Source of the DNA: Catellatospora sichuanensis | Lineage (GTDB): Bacteria; Actinomycetota; Actinomycetes; Mycobacteriales; Micromonosporaceae | Direction of reading: 5' to 3' | DNA: 64,000 nucleotides | NCBI RefSeq assembly: GCF_007483665.1 | Contig: NZ_VIQO01000023.1 | Coordinates: 62,001-126,000 of the forward strand | Shown here: one piece after another, positions 39,697 through 47,337 of the stretch | How positions within the stretch are numbered: the stretch's first letter is position 1 | Layout: each line of letters begins with the position of its first letter | Program-made: the position numbers and the translations under genes | The notes under the pieces: generated by a model | Databases searched by the model: none | What the model was told of the DNA's origin: nothing | The model's input: the letters and a program-made list of their open reading frames with translations, nothing else

Positions 39697-40057
39697 GGGT
39701 CGCCTCCGTCATTCGCGGTTCGTGCCGAACGGGCGACCGCTGCGCGCACCGGCAAAGGCCGATGTCGCAGGGGATGCGGTGCCACGTCGGTCCCGGCGTC
39801 ACTGACGGGTGATTAAGGCATGAGCATAGTCGAGGACACGGCAAAGGCCAGCGATTGATTTCTTTGTCACTACTGTCTTTGCGCTGGTATTCCTGGCAGT
39901 TTTCCGGCATGTTTCCCCGTTTCGAACGGCCACACCGGCCGCCTACCGGTACGCACCTGCTCACCTGACGCCAGGCGACGGCATCACCGATTTGCGCGCT
40001 GCTATCCGACGATCAGCTGACCTTGCGTTGATCGCATGTTCGTGCGAACCTCGTCAT
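39697..40057. other. 361-bp divergent gap upstream of glnR
   Basis: No gene was recognised. The part nearest glnR is AT-richer than average and contains a possible -10 box TATGCT on the minus strand (39828-39823), without a convincing -35. GTTCGTGCGAAC near 40040 is a short palindrome of unknown meaning. Confidence 0.4.
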
Positions 40058-40381
40058 GTGAGTACGCGCAGGGTGACCGCCGATGTGAAGACCGTGCTGG
40101 CAGCTGTACCGAATCCGCCTGTTGTCTCCAGCAGCGACGCGGTGTTGGCCGCGTTGGCGGACGCGCACGGCCGCCGCATGCGGGCCGAGGAGGAGATCCG
40201 GCTGCTGCTGGCCTACGGCCGCCAGTTCGTGTATCCGCACCCGTACACGTTCGGCGAGCTGGCGTCGGCGGCGGGGATGTCGGTGTCAGGGGTGCGTACC
40301 GCGTACGGACAGCAGGACGTCGACAAGGTGGCGGCGGCGACCGGCCTGGAGCCGGTGCCCTCGGACGGGGAGGAAAGTTGA
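40058..40381 (+). CDS. Small unrecognised protein upstream of STAS antagonist
   Basis: 107 residues if started at the GTG at 40058. Residues ~30-100 include helices (SSDAVLAALADAHGRRMRAEEEIRLLLA) and a segment resembling a helix-turn-helix, YTFGELASAAGMSVSGVRTAYG. It may therefore be a small DNA-binding protein of the kind that acts next to sigma-factor regulators. The stop lies two bases before the STAS gene start, so the two are probably one transcript. Confidence 0.6.
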   Translation: MSTRRVTADVKTVLAAVPNPPVVSSSDAVLAALADAHGRRMRAEEEIRLLLAYGRQFVYPHPYTFGELASAAGMSVSGVRTAYGQQDVDKVAAATGLEPVPSDGEES

Positions 40382-40382
40382 C

Positions 40383-40730
40383 GTGGAGGCGGCCAACGTC
40401 GGCGTGCAGGGTGACGACCCGAGCAGTGCGGTCGTCGCCGTGTCCGGCGAAGTCGATCTAGCGGTCCGCGACGACCTGCTGGACACCCTGCACGCGACGA
40501 TCCATACGCCAGGGGTCACGAAAGTCGTCGTCGACCTCTCCCAGGTCTCCTTCCTGGACTCGACCGGCCTGCATGTCCTGCTCACCGCCCGCGCCTCGGC
40601 GCTCGGTTCGGGCATCGACTTCACCGTCGCCGGAGCCACCGGCATCGTCCAGCGGGTGCTGACGATCACCGGGGTGCTGAAGCTGCTGACCGGTGAAATG
40701 GACACGGACCCGGCAACACCTGGCCCGTGA
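40383..40730 (+). CDS. STAS-domain anti-sigma factor antagonist
   Basis: 115 residues, a single STAS domain. The conserved phospho-acceptor serine lies in VSFLDSTGLHVLL, and the N-terminal VVAVSGEVDLAV is typical of SpoIIAA/RsbV-like antagonists. When unphosphorylated it should bind an anti-sigma kinase and free a sigma factor of the SigB/SigF group. GGAGG lies about ten bases before the GTG. No kinase or sigma gene is adjacent. Confidence 0.88.
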   Translation: MEAANVGVQGDDPSSAVVAVSGEVDLAVRDDLLDTLHATIHTPGVTKVVVDLSQVSFLDSTGLHVLLTARASALGSGIDFTVAGATGIVQRVLTITGVLKLLTGEMDTDPATPGP

Positions 40731-40967
40731 ACCGGCCGCGTCCGCCGGCTGAGAGTTCGAGCCGCAAGTCGGCGGAGAAACGGTTGAGGTTGCTGATTCG
40801 ATGAACGCCGTGCGGCCGGCCACGGTGCTCGCCGAAAGTGACGGCACGCCATCCGCGGCCGCCGGGTCCGGGGCACAACGCGATCGGCATGGCCCCGCCT
40901 CCGACGTTTATGCCGTTCCTGACCTGGAAAAGATCAGGATGTTGGCGGCAGACGAGCGGAGGACGGC

Positions 40968-41174
40968 ATGAGCATCAACGACGACGACCTGACGACGACG
41001 GGCACACCCGGCACCGAGGGCCCGGATGACGCCGGAGCGGGCGAGAAGGTCGACCCGAGCGAGCAGGACGGCGGCGCTGACGGCGGCGCCGACCTCGAAG
41101 GCCCCCTGGACGCCGGCGCCGACGACGCGGTCGACTCGGCTGAGCACGACGGCGGAGCCGACGGCAGTGCCTGA
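40968..41174 (+). CDS. 68-residue Asp/Gly-rich peptide, putative substrate of the adjacent JmjC enzyme
   Basis: The ATG has a strong Shine-Dalgarno GGAGG five bases upstream. The peptide begins SINDDDLTTTGTPGTEGPDD and then carries two similar blocks, EQDGGADGGADLEG and EHDGGADGSA; it has no Cys, Lys appears once, and nearly a quarter of residues are Asp. It has no signal peptide or membrane segment. Its last eight bases overlap the start of the JmjC-type hydroxylase gene, so the two are translationally coupled. The arrangement resembles a precursor peptide and its modifying enzyme. I do not recognise a named family. Confidence 0.65.
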   Translation: MSINDDDLTTTGTPGTEGPDDAGAGEKVDPSEQDGGADGGADLEGPLDAGADDAVDSAEHDGGADGSA

Positions 41175-42384
41175 TCGGTTCGACCACGGCGCAGCGCCCG
41201 GCCCTGACGGGTCGGCGCTGCGCCGCTGCGTCGGCGACCCGGCGGAATTCGAACGCGTCCACTGGGGCGTACGGCCGCTGCTGCGCCGCGCGGGCCGCCA
41301 CGACGACCTGCTCGACCTCACCGCCGTCGATGAACTGCTGAGCGAACGCGGCCTGCGCACACCGTTCCTGCGAATCGCCGACGCCGGCACCGTGGTGCCC
41401 GCACGGACCTTCACCGGCGGGGCAGGGCTGGGCGCCGAGGTGACCGACCAGATCCGCGACGACAGGGTGCTCGAACAGCTCGCCGACGGCGCCACGCTGA
41501 TCTTTCAGGGGTTGCACCGGATCTGGCCGCCGCTGCAGTCCTTCTGCCTCGACCTGGCCCGCGAGCTGGGCTGCGCGGTGCAGGCCAACGCCTACCTGAC
41601 CCCCGCCGGAAACCAGGGCTTCGCCACCCACTACGACACCCATGACGTGTTCGTGTTGCAGGTCGCAGGCGTCAAACACTGGCAGGTGCACGAGCCCGTT
41701 CATCCCGACCCGCTGGAACGCCAGCCCTGGGGCGGCCGCGCCGACGAGGTCGCCGCGCAGGCCATCGGGGCCCCGTACCTCGACCATGTGCTCGACGAAG
41801 GCGACGTGCTGTACCTGCCCCGCGGCTGGCTGCACGCCGCGTCCGCCGTCGACCGCACCAGCCTGCACATCACCCTGGGGCTGCGCCGGCCCACCCGCTA
41901 CAGCATCGTCGAGGCGCTGCTCGGCCTCGCCGCCGAAGACCCGCAGCTGCGCGCCGGCCTGCCCCTGGGCCTGGACCTGACCGACCCGGCCGCCCTGGCA
42001 CCCCACCTGGCCGCCACGGTGCAGGCGCTGCAGGACGCCGTCGTCAAGGCCGACGCCGACGACGTCGCCCGCCGCCTACGACCCGGCCAGTGGACCGCCC
42101 ACCGACCGGGCCCGATCCGGCCTGTGGCACAGGCCGCGTTCGCCGACACGCTCACCCTCGACAGTCGCGTACAGCCACGCCCCGGCCTGCACCTGGCCCT
42201 CGGGCAGGGGCAGGTGGAGCTCGCCGATCGGACCGTCGGCTACCCGCCCGAATGCGACCAGGCCGTGCGGGCGCTGCTCGCCGGTCCCGCGGTACGCGTC
42301 GGGGAGCTGCCCGGCCTCGACGAGCAGTCCCAGCTCGTGCTCGTGCGGCGCCTTCTGCGCGAAGCCGTCGTGACCCCCGCCTGA
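41167..42384 (+). CDS. JmjC/cupin Fe(II)/2-oxoglutarate hydroxylase (ROXA/MINA53-like)
   Basis: 405 residues from a GTG inside the end of the upstream peptide gene. The JmjC double-stranded beta-helix has the iron triad H155-x-D157 (THYDTHDVFVLQ) and H223 (PRGWLHAA), spaced as in the ribosomal oxygenase YcfD. A C-terminal winged-helix-like part (~250-405) follows, as in ROX enzymes. Enzymes of this family hydroxylate Arg, His or Asp/Asn in proteins. The coupling to the Asp-rich peptide suggests that the peptide is its substrate; an upstream longer in-frame start is possible but would read through the peptide gene. Confidence 0.82.
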   Translation: MPDRFDHGAAPGPDGSALRRCVGDPAEFERVHWGVRPLLRRAGRHDDLLDLTAVDELLSERGLRTPFLRIADAGTVVPARTFTGGAGLGAEVTDQIRDDRVLEQLADGATLIFQGLHRIWPPLQSFCLDLARELGCAVQANAYLTPAGNQGFATHYDTHDVFVLQVAGVKHWQVHEPVHPDPLERQPWGGRADEVAAQAIGAPYLDHVLDEGDVLYLPRGWLHAASAVDRTSLHITLGLRRPTRYSIVEALLGLAAEDPQLRAGLPLGLDLTDPAALAPHLAATVQALQDAVVKADADDVARRLRPGQWTAHRPGPIRPVAQAAFADTLTLDSRVQPRPGLHLALGQGQVELADRTVGYPPECDQAVRALLAGPAVRVGELPGLDEQSQLVLVRRLLREAVVTPA

Positions 42385-42536
42385 ACCCGCCCGCAGTCCC
42401 GAGGAGTCGGCCCAGTGCTGCGGTGTTTCTTCGTCGACTACATCGATACGGCCGGTATGGTCTGGTCTCACCTTGCCGCGGCGGGTGAGCCCGGCCGGCA
42501 GAGGGCACGGCTGCCTGTGGCGTGAGGAGGACTCGC

Positions 42537-42908
42537 ATGACGGCTGTTGACGACGGGGTGGACCTGGAGCAGGTGGCGGCGCTGTTGCGCCACCGGCACG
42601 AACAGACCATCGAGCAGATCCGTGTGCAAGCGGCCGAGTCGCACAACCTGCGGCAGGCTGCACGGCATGAGCCCGGCGACGTGGCCGACGCCGGTTCGTT
42701 GATCAGCGACACCGCCCAACGTGACATCGTCACGGCCGCGCTGACCGAACAGGCCGAGCGCCTGTCGGCGGCGCTGGACCGGCTGCAAGACGGCTCGTTC
42801 GGGATCTGCGGCAAGTGCGGGCAGCAGATCCCGCTCGCCCGGATGGAGATCATGCCGTGGGCCACCCACTGCATCGCCTGCCAGCAGCGCGCCGAAAGGG
42901 GCCGCTGA
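42537..42908 (+). CDS. DksA/TraR-type zinc finger protein
   Basis: 123 residues from an ATG with GAGGAGG nine bases upstream. A helical coiled-coil N-terminal part is followed by a C4 zinc finger with CGKCG and CIAC at residues ~90-115. Such proteins bind RNA polymerase through its secondary channel in other bacteria; in actinomycetes they are often general stress proteins. The C-terminus ends at AERGR with no extension. Confidence 0.85.
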   Translation: MTAVDDGVDLEQVAALLRHRHEQTIEQIRVQAAESHNLRQAARHEPGDVADAGSLISDTAQRDIVTAALTEQAERLSAALDRLQDGSFGICGKCGQQIPLARMEIMPWATHCIACQQRAERGR

Positions 42909-42927
42909 CCTGGTGCGAGATGGTGTC

Positions 42928-43362
42928 TCAGGCGGCCGGAGCAGGACTGCGCAGGGCTATCTCGTCGAAGAAGCGGTAGATCGCACCGATGACCTCGTCG
43001 TAGCCGTCGATGTCCTGCGGCTTGACGACGTAGGCGTTGGCGTGCGAGCCGTAGCTGGCCTGCACGTCGTCGGGGTTGCTGGAAGTGCTGAACACCACGA
43101 CGGGGATGGTCGACAGCCGCTGATCGTTCTTCACCGCGGACAGGACCGTATGCCCGCTGACGCGGGGCAGGTTGAGGTCGAGCAGCACGAGGTCGGGTCG
43201 AGGCGAGGAAGCGTCCTGCAGGAATGTCAGGGCCTGGTCGCCGTCCTCGACGTGGAAGATGCTCTCGGCCAGGCCGAACGTGTCGAGGGCGTCGGCCACC
43301 AGCAATGCGTCGCCGGCGTCGTCTTCCACCAGGAGGATCCGCAACGGGGAGCGGTCCGGCAC
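42928..43362 (-). CDS. Receiver-only response regulator (Rcp1-like)
   Basis: 144 residues from a GTG with AGGAGG six bases upstream. A single receiver domain with acidic pocket EDD, phospho-acceptor Asp in LVLLDLNLPRV, Thr/Ser in VVFSTSSN and Lys in YVVKPQDI; the insertion after the phospho-Asp and the DIDGYDEVIGAIYRF tail are typical of phytochrome-partner regulators of the Rcp1 group. No output domain and no kinase gene are adjacent, so the partner is elsewhere. Confidence 0.88.
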   Translation of the reverse strand: MPDRSPLRILLVEDDAGDALLVADALDTFGLAESIFHVEDGDQALTFLQDASSPRPDLVLLDLNLPRVSGHTVLSAVKNDQRLSTIPVVVFSTSSNPDDVQASYGSHANAYVVKPQDIDGYDEVIGAIYRFFDEIALRSPAPAA

Positions 43363-43475
43363 CGGAAGCCTCCTAGCCAAAGCAGCCCGCTGGACGGGCC
43401 GTCGGCGAACCCTATCAACCAGGTGCGGCTGACGCGACGGCGCAGGCCACAGGGCCAGACGCGGGGTGTCCTCGA

Positions 43476-43850
43476 TCAGGCCCCGGCCTCGGCCTGAAGG
43501 CGCTGCTCCAACCGCTCCTGCTCGTGCAGCGGCTGCTGTTCGGCGGCGATGAGCTCGTCGCGGGCTCCGCTGGTGGCCCGCACCAGTTCGTCGAGTTTGA
43601 GCAGCACCGCCCGCGACTCCCGGCCGGCGGCGTGCTGCACGAAGAACACCATGATGAACGTGAAAACCCCGGTCACCGCGTGCAGCACGCCGATCCACCG
43701 ATCCGTGAACCCGCCCACGACGCCGCCGAACAGCCACAGCCCGGCGAGGAGCACCGCTGCGACGGCGGCCCATGCGGATCCGGCGAACTCCACGACCCAC
43801 CGGGTCGCCGCAGAGATCGTGCTACGGGCGCGTACCTGTTCCTGCTGCAC
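43476..43850 (-). CDS. Low-affinity iron permease family membrane protein
   Basis: 124 residues from the GTG at 43850 (AGGAG seven bases upstream). Two membrane helices (AWAAVAAVLLAGLWLFGG and GVLHAVTGVFTFIMVFFVQ) and a C-terminal helix with QHAAGRESRAVLLKLDELVRA, typical of the PF04120 family. Despite the family name its transport activity in bacteria is unproven. The C-terminal ~30 residues are a Gln/Glu-rich coiled coil. Confidence 0.75.
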   Translation of the reverse strand: MQQEQVRARSTISAATRWVVEFAGSAWAAVAAVLLAGLWLFGGVVGGFTDRWIGVLHAVTGVFTFIMVFFVQHAAGRESRAVLLKLDELVRATSGARDELIAAEQQPLHEQERLEQRLQAEAGA

Positions 43851-43884
43851 AACTCGCTCCTGGGTGCCAACGGGTTCGATCGGG

Positions 43885-44073
43885 CTACTGCTCGCCGGAA
43901 CCAGCGGCGAGTCTCGCCGCGGACTGGATCTGCCTGGCGTTCGCGGCGACCGCGCAAGGGGCCGGCTCACCACAGCCTCCGCAGGCCGGATCGTCTGCCG
44001 AAGCGGGCTGATGGACCCGGAGGAGTTCGGTGGCAGTACTCACGACCACGCTGTCGGCATCGAACAGATACAC
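43885..44073 (-). CDS. Small Cys-rich protein of unknown function
   Basis: 62 residues from the GTG at 44073, preceded by GGGGGAG at four bases. Begins YLFDADSVVVSTATELL and ends with a Cys-containing motif CGGCGEPAPC followed by AVAANARQIQSAA, giving three or four cysteines suitable for a metal site. I recall similar short proteins in Micromonosporaceae but know no function. A longer start at 44142 is possible. Confidence 0.55.
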   Translation of the reverse strand: MYLFDADSVVVSTATELLRVHQPASADDPACGGCGEPAPCAVAANARQIQSAARLAAGSGEQ

Positions 44074-44199
44074 GGGGCTCCCCCTTCGATACGGCACCGG
44101 TTCAACGAGCGTCTGTGGACCGTGGATATCCGCGTGCGTCATCGCCAAACGTGTTCCGCACGGCCACCTTGAAGAGATCGGTCCCGGCGCAGCGAGCGG

Positions 44200-44379
44200 T
44201 CAGGCGGCCGCGGTCATCGGCGACCCCTGCCGGACCAGCCGGTTCCGGATGGCCAGCACCACGTCGGTGGACGTGTCCCACCCGGTCTCTGCCCAAATGC
44301 CACGCTCGGCGGCACGCAGCCGGTAGGCGGCTTCCCGCTCCGCTGACGGCAATACCCGGTTCGATGTCACGGTCTGCAC
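44200..44379 (-). CDS. Small basic/acidic peptide, unrecognised
   Basis: 59 residues from a GTG with GGGGGG seven bases upstream. The sequence VLPSAEREAAYRLRAAERG and GWDTSTDVVLAIRNRLVRQ suggests two helices. No family recognised. It is collinear with the Cys-rich small gene 126 bp further on. Coding status rests mainly on the start signal and composition. Confidence 0.4.
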   Translation of the reverse strand: MQTVTSNRVLPSAEREAAYRLRAAERGIWAETGWDTSTDVVLAIRNRLVRQGSPMTAAA

Positions 44380-44730
44380 GGTCGGACCCCCCATTGTCGG
44401 CATGCGAGGGGCGCGGGCACCGCAGCGAAGCAGCCCAGAGAGCGCATACGCGAACCGCCCCCACTGAATGTGGCGTCGCCTTGAACCACGCCCACGGTGC
44501 GGCATCGACGTTGGTGCCCGGCGCGAGACAGGTACGCCCCTCAGCTGCCGTATTGCCGTAACGGCCACGGGATAAGCATCGATTATGTTCACTCATGCCG
44601 AGGTGCTCAGGATGCCGCGCCCGTGCTGCGCGAACGGCTCGGCCGAGGCGGGCAGGACTTCTGCCACCTGCGGCGAAAGCCGGGGCGTGCGGGTGTCGAC
44701 GTATGCTGGCCGCCGGCGAAGGGAGCGCGG
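44380..44730. other. 351-bp gap with no recognised gene
   Basis: Lies between divergent small and response-regulator genes. It shows slightly lower GC than its neighbours around 44570-44600 (GATTATGTTCACTC), a likely promoter region, but no clear -35/-10 pair, operator or RNA. Confidence 0.4.
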
Positions 44731-45336
44731 ATGATCCGGGTGTTGCTGGCCGAGGACGTACGCGTGCTGCGGGAGGCGCTGGCTGAGCTGCTGGGCTTCG
44801 AGGACGACATCGAGGTGGTCGCGGCCGTCGAGCGGGGCGATGAGGTCGTCCCGGCCGCGTTGCGGCACCGGCCGGATGTGGCCGTGGTCGACATCGAGAT
44901 GCCGGGCCTGGACGGACTCGACGCCGCGGCACGGCTGCGACGCGAGCTGCCCACCTGCCGGACGTTGGTGTTGACCGGGGTGGGACGACCGGCCAACCTG
45001 CGCCGTGCCGTGGACGCGCAGGTGGCCGGATTCATGCTCAAGGATTCCGGGCCGCGCGAGGTGGTCGACGCGATCCGCGCCGTGGCCGCCGGCGGGCGGG
45101 TCATCGATCCACACCTGGCCTACGCGACGCTCGGCTCCGGCGGCAGCCCGCTCACCGAGCGGGAGACCGACGTGCTGCGACTCACCGCCGCGGGCGCGAC
45201 GCCGCGCGAGGTCGCTGCGAAGCTGTTCCTCACCTACGGCACGGTCCGCAACTACCTGGCTTCAGCGGTGACCAAACTCGACGCCAGGAACCGGGTCGAC
45301 GCGATCAGGATCGCGGCCGAGGCGGGCTGGGTGTAG
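44731..45336 (+). CDS. NarL-type response regulator (DesR-like)
   Basis: 201 residues from the ATG (GGGAG upstream). Receiver with Asp in DVAVVDIEMP and Lys in GFMLKDSG (~1-120), and a LuxR helix-turn-helix (LTERETDVLRLTAAGATPREVA) with the YGTVRNYLASAVTKL recognition region. Its 3' end overlaps the convergent kinase gene by 75 bp. The two genes are presumably a two-component pair although convergent. Confidence 0.9.
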   Translation: MIRVLLAEDVRVLREALAELLGFEDDIEVVAAVERGDEVVPAALRHRPDVAVVDIEMPGLDGLDAAARLRRELPTCRTLVLTGVGRPANLRRAVDAQVAGFMLKDSGPREVVDAIRAVAAGGRVIDPHLAYATLGSGGSPLTERETDVLRLTAAGATPREVAAKLFLTYGTVRNYLASAVTKLDARNRVDAIRIAAEAGWV

Positions 45337-47199
45337 CCGAGCCTCGACAGGCCGCAGTGGAACGTGTGCGGTGAGCACGAATCCGTCGCCGTCGGGCTCG
45401 GCGTCCAGTCGTCCGCCCGCGGCGGCGAGCCGTGCACCCAGGTTGACCAAGCCGGTTCCGGCACCGACCGTGCGGCCGGGGTTGCCGTCATCGGCGACTC
45501 GCAGCCGTGCCGCCTCATCCCGTACGGTCAGCGTGATCCTGCAGGTGCCTGCGGTGGCGTGGCGGACGACGTTGGTGACCGCCTCCCGTACCACCGTGGC
45601 CAGCAGCGTGTCGATGTCGGCCGGCAGGGCGACGGCACTGACCACGACCTCGGTCCGGATCCCCGACGCGTCGAGGAGCGAGCAGACGGCACGGAGCTCC
45701 TCGGCGAAACGCAGTTCCGAGGTGCCTGAGACCGCCGCCTGGATGTCCGCGAGCCCGCGCAGGGCAAGTGCGGCCAGCTCATCGAACTCGCGTCGGGCAC
45801 GGGCGGGGTCGGTGTCGACGAGCCGCGTGATCAGCTCGCACTTCAGGCTGATCCCCGTGATGCTCAACCCCAGCAGGTCGTGGACGTCCCGGGTGACCCG
45901 CAGCCGCTCCCGGACCACCGCCAGCCGGGCCAGTCCTTCCCTGGCCTCCGCGAGTTCGCGTGCCACTTCCGGCAGGCGGCAGAAGGCGTACACCTGGATC
46001 AGTGCCCCGGCCAGGCCGGCCACCAGGTAGACGTGGTCTCCGAACGTCGCACCCGGCCGCAGGACCAGCAGCAACTCGGCCGTCACGATCACCAGGACGC
46101 CGAACGACCACGGCGGACGCCATCGGTAAAGCACCGCACCGGCCGCCAACGTGATCGTGGGAGCGAAGTGCGGGCCGCTCACCGCGACCGCCGTCGTCAG
46201 GATCACCAGGTGCAGGGGCAGGGTCCACCGCCAACGGCGGGCCGGGTGACCGGTCACCTGTGGCGCACCGTGATACATCTGCAGGACCGCGGACACGGCC
46301 AGCGTCAGCAGCACGAGCACCCAACCGGCGAAGCTCGGCTGAACGTAGAACGCGAAGTTGACCAGCACCAGCAGAGCGCAGTTGACGGTCGTCGCCAGGG
46401 TGAAGGACCATGCCAGCCGCGGCGAGATCGTGGTGGTCGGGGACGAGACGGCGTCCGGATCGGTCTGCCCGCCGGATGGTTGCCGCCGCGTGTCGATGAT
46501 CGACCGTGCGGTGTGCGCGGCTCGCCGGGCGGTCGCCGCGATCTCGGACAGCCTTGCCCGTGCCTGCTCGCCGTCCAGGCCGAGCCGGCTCAGCCGGACC
46601 ACCGAGGACAGGTCCGTGCCCAGCGTGACACGCAGACGTTCGGCGTTGTCGAAACGTTCCTCGGCCACCGCGAGCGCTGCGTGAGCGGCTCGTTCGGCTG
46701 CCACGCGGCGGGTCAGGTCGGTCAACAACATCACGCCGAACAGGTTCGACCCGACGAGCACATCGATGACCAGCCTGCCGACCAGGGCGAACCCGTCCGC
46801 GCCCGCCTCGCCGAACACCGCGCTCAGGCCGACGTCGAGCGCGATCAGAAGTGCGGCCGTCAGCCAGGAGATCCTGCGCGGCATGGTGAACAGCACCGAG
46901 GCGACGACCGCGCCCGCGACCGGCCCCCACACCTCACCCATCAGGAGGTACGGACCGAAGGCCAGCGCTGCCTGCCCGGCCATCACCCAGGGCATCGCCC
47001 GAGACGACGGTCTCCGCGATCCGATGAGCAACACCGTCGCCGCGAGCCCGCCGACCGCTCCCACGGCGATGACGCCTGACAGCGGGCTGATCCCCGAAGG
47101 CCCGTAGTCGCCGGAGAAGACGAACCCGCTACGAGCCACGAACCAGGCGGCGAGTGTGGTGATCAGCAACGCCTGGGCCATGTGGGCGCGTCGCCCCAC
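45262..47199 (-). CDS. Large sensor histidine kinase with duplicated, degenerate DHp module
   Basis: 645 residues from the GTG at 47199 (GGAGG upstream). Two membrane blocks (~10-165 and ~265-400), each followed by a DHp-like helix. The second is canonical: ERLRVTRDVHDLLGLSITG with the phospho-acceptor His. The first, ERLRVTLGTDLSSVVRLSR, aligns with it but has Asp where the His should be, so it is inactive. A C-terminal HATPase contains VVREAVTNVVRHA, ADDGNPG and GTGLVNLGARL. The layout looks like an ancient tandem duplication of a whole membrane-DHp unit. It is convergent with and overlaps the regulator gene. Confidence 0.85.
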   Translation of the reverse strand: MGRRAHMAQALLITTLAAWFVARSGFVFSGDYGPSGISPLSGVIAVGAVGGLAATVLLIGSRRPSSRAMPWVMAGQAALAFGPYLLMGEVWGPVAGAVVASVLFTMPRRISWLTAALLIALDVGLSAVFGEAGADGFALVGRLVIDVLVGSNLFGVMLLTDLTRRVAAERAAHAALAVAEERFDNAERLRVTLGTDLSSVVRLSRLGLDGEQARARLSEIAATARRAAHTARSIIDTRRQPSGGQTDPDAVSSPTTTISPRLAWSFTLATTVNCALLVLVNFAFYVQPSFAGWVLVLLTLAVSAVLQMYHGAPQVTGHPARRWRWTLPLHLVILTTAVAVSGPHFAPTITLAAGAVLYRWRPPWSFGVLVIVTAELLLVLRPGATFGDHVYLVAGLAGALIQVYAFCRLPEVARELAEAREGLARLAVVRERLRVTRDVHDLLGLSITGISLKCELITRLVDTDPARARREFDELAALALRGLADIQAAVSGTSELRFAEELRAVCSLLDASGIRTEVVVSAVALPADIDTLLATVVREAVTNVVRHATAGTCRITLTVRDEAARLRVADDGNPGRTVGAGTGLVNLGARLAAAGGRLDAEPDGDGFVLTAHVPLRPVEARLHPARLGRDPDRVDPVPGVEFGHR

Positions 47200-47228
47200 T
47201 GCGCCTCCGTGACCTCGATGAAGTGCAT

Positions 47229-47257
47229 ATTGCACAGTGTCGACCTGCACCTGTCAA
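47229..47257 (-). promoter_or_regulatory. Promoter of the large histidine kinase
   Basis: On the minus strand TTGACA (47257-47252) is followed after 17 bases by TGCAAT (47234-47229). The palindrome GTGCATATTGCAC (47223-47235) overlaps the -10 box and could be an operator. The start codon is about 23 bases from the predicted transcription start. Confidence 0.55.
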
Positions 47258-47337
47258 CGTGATGGGCGGCACTGTGCGAGGGCGGTCGGTGCGCTCCTGC
47301 ACTGCCGCCGCCGCCAGGCACGACGCAGGATCGGATC

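Noticed and set aside
40038-40052. GTTCGTGCGAAC as a LexA box
   Set aside because: LexA sites need GAAC before GTTC; here the half-sites are in the opposite order.
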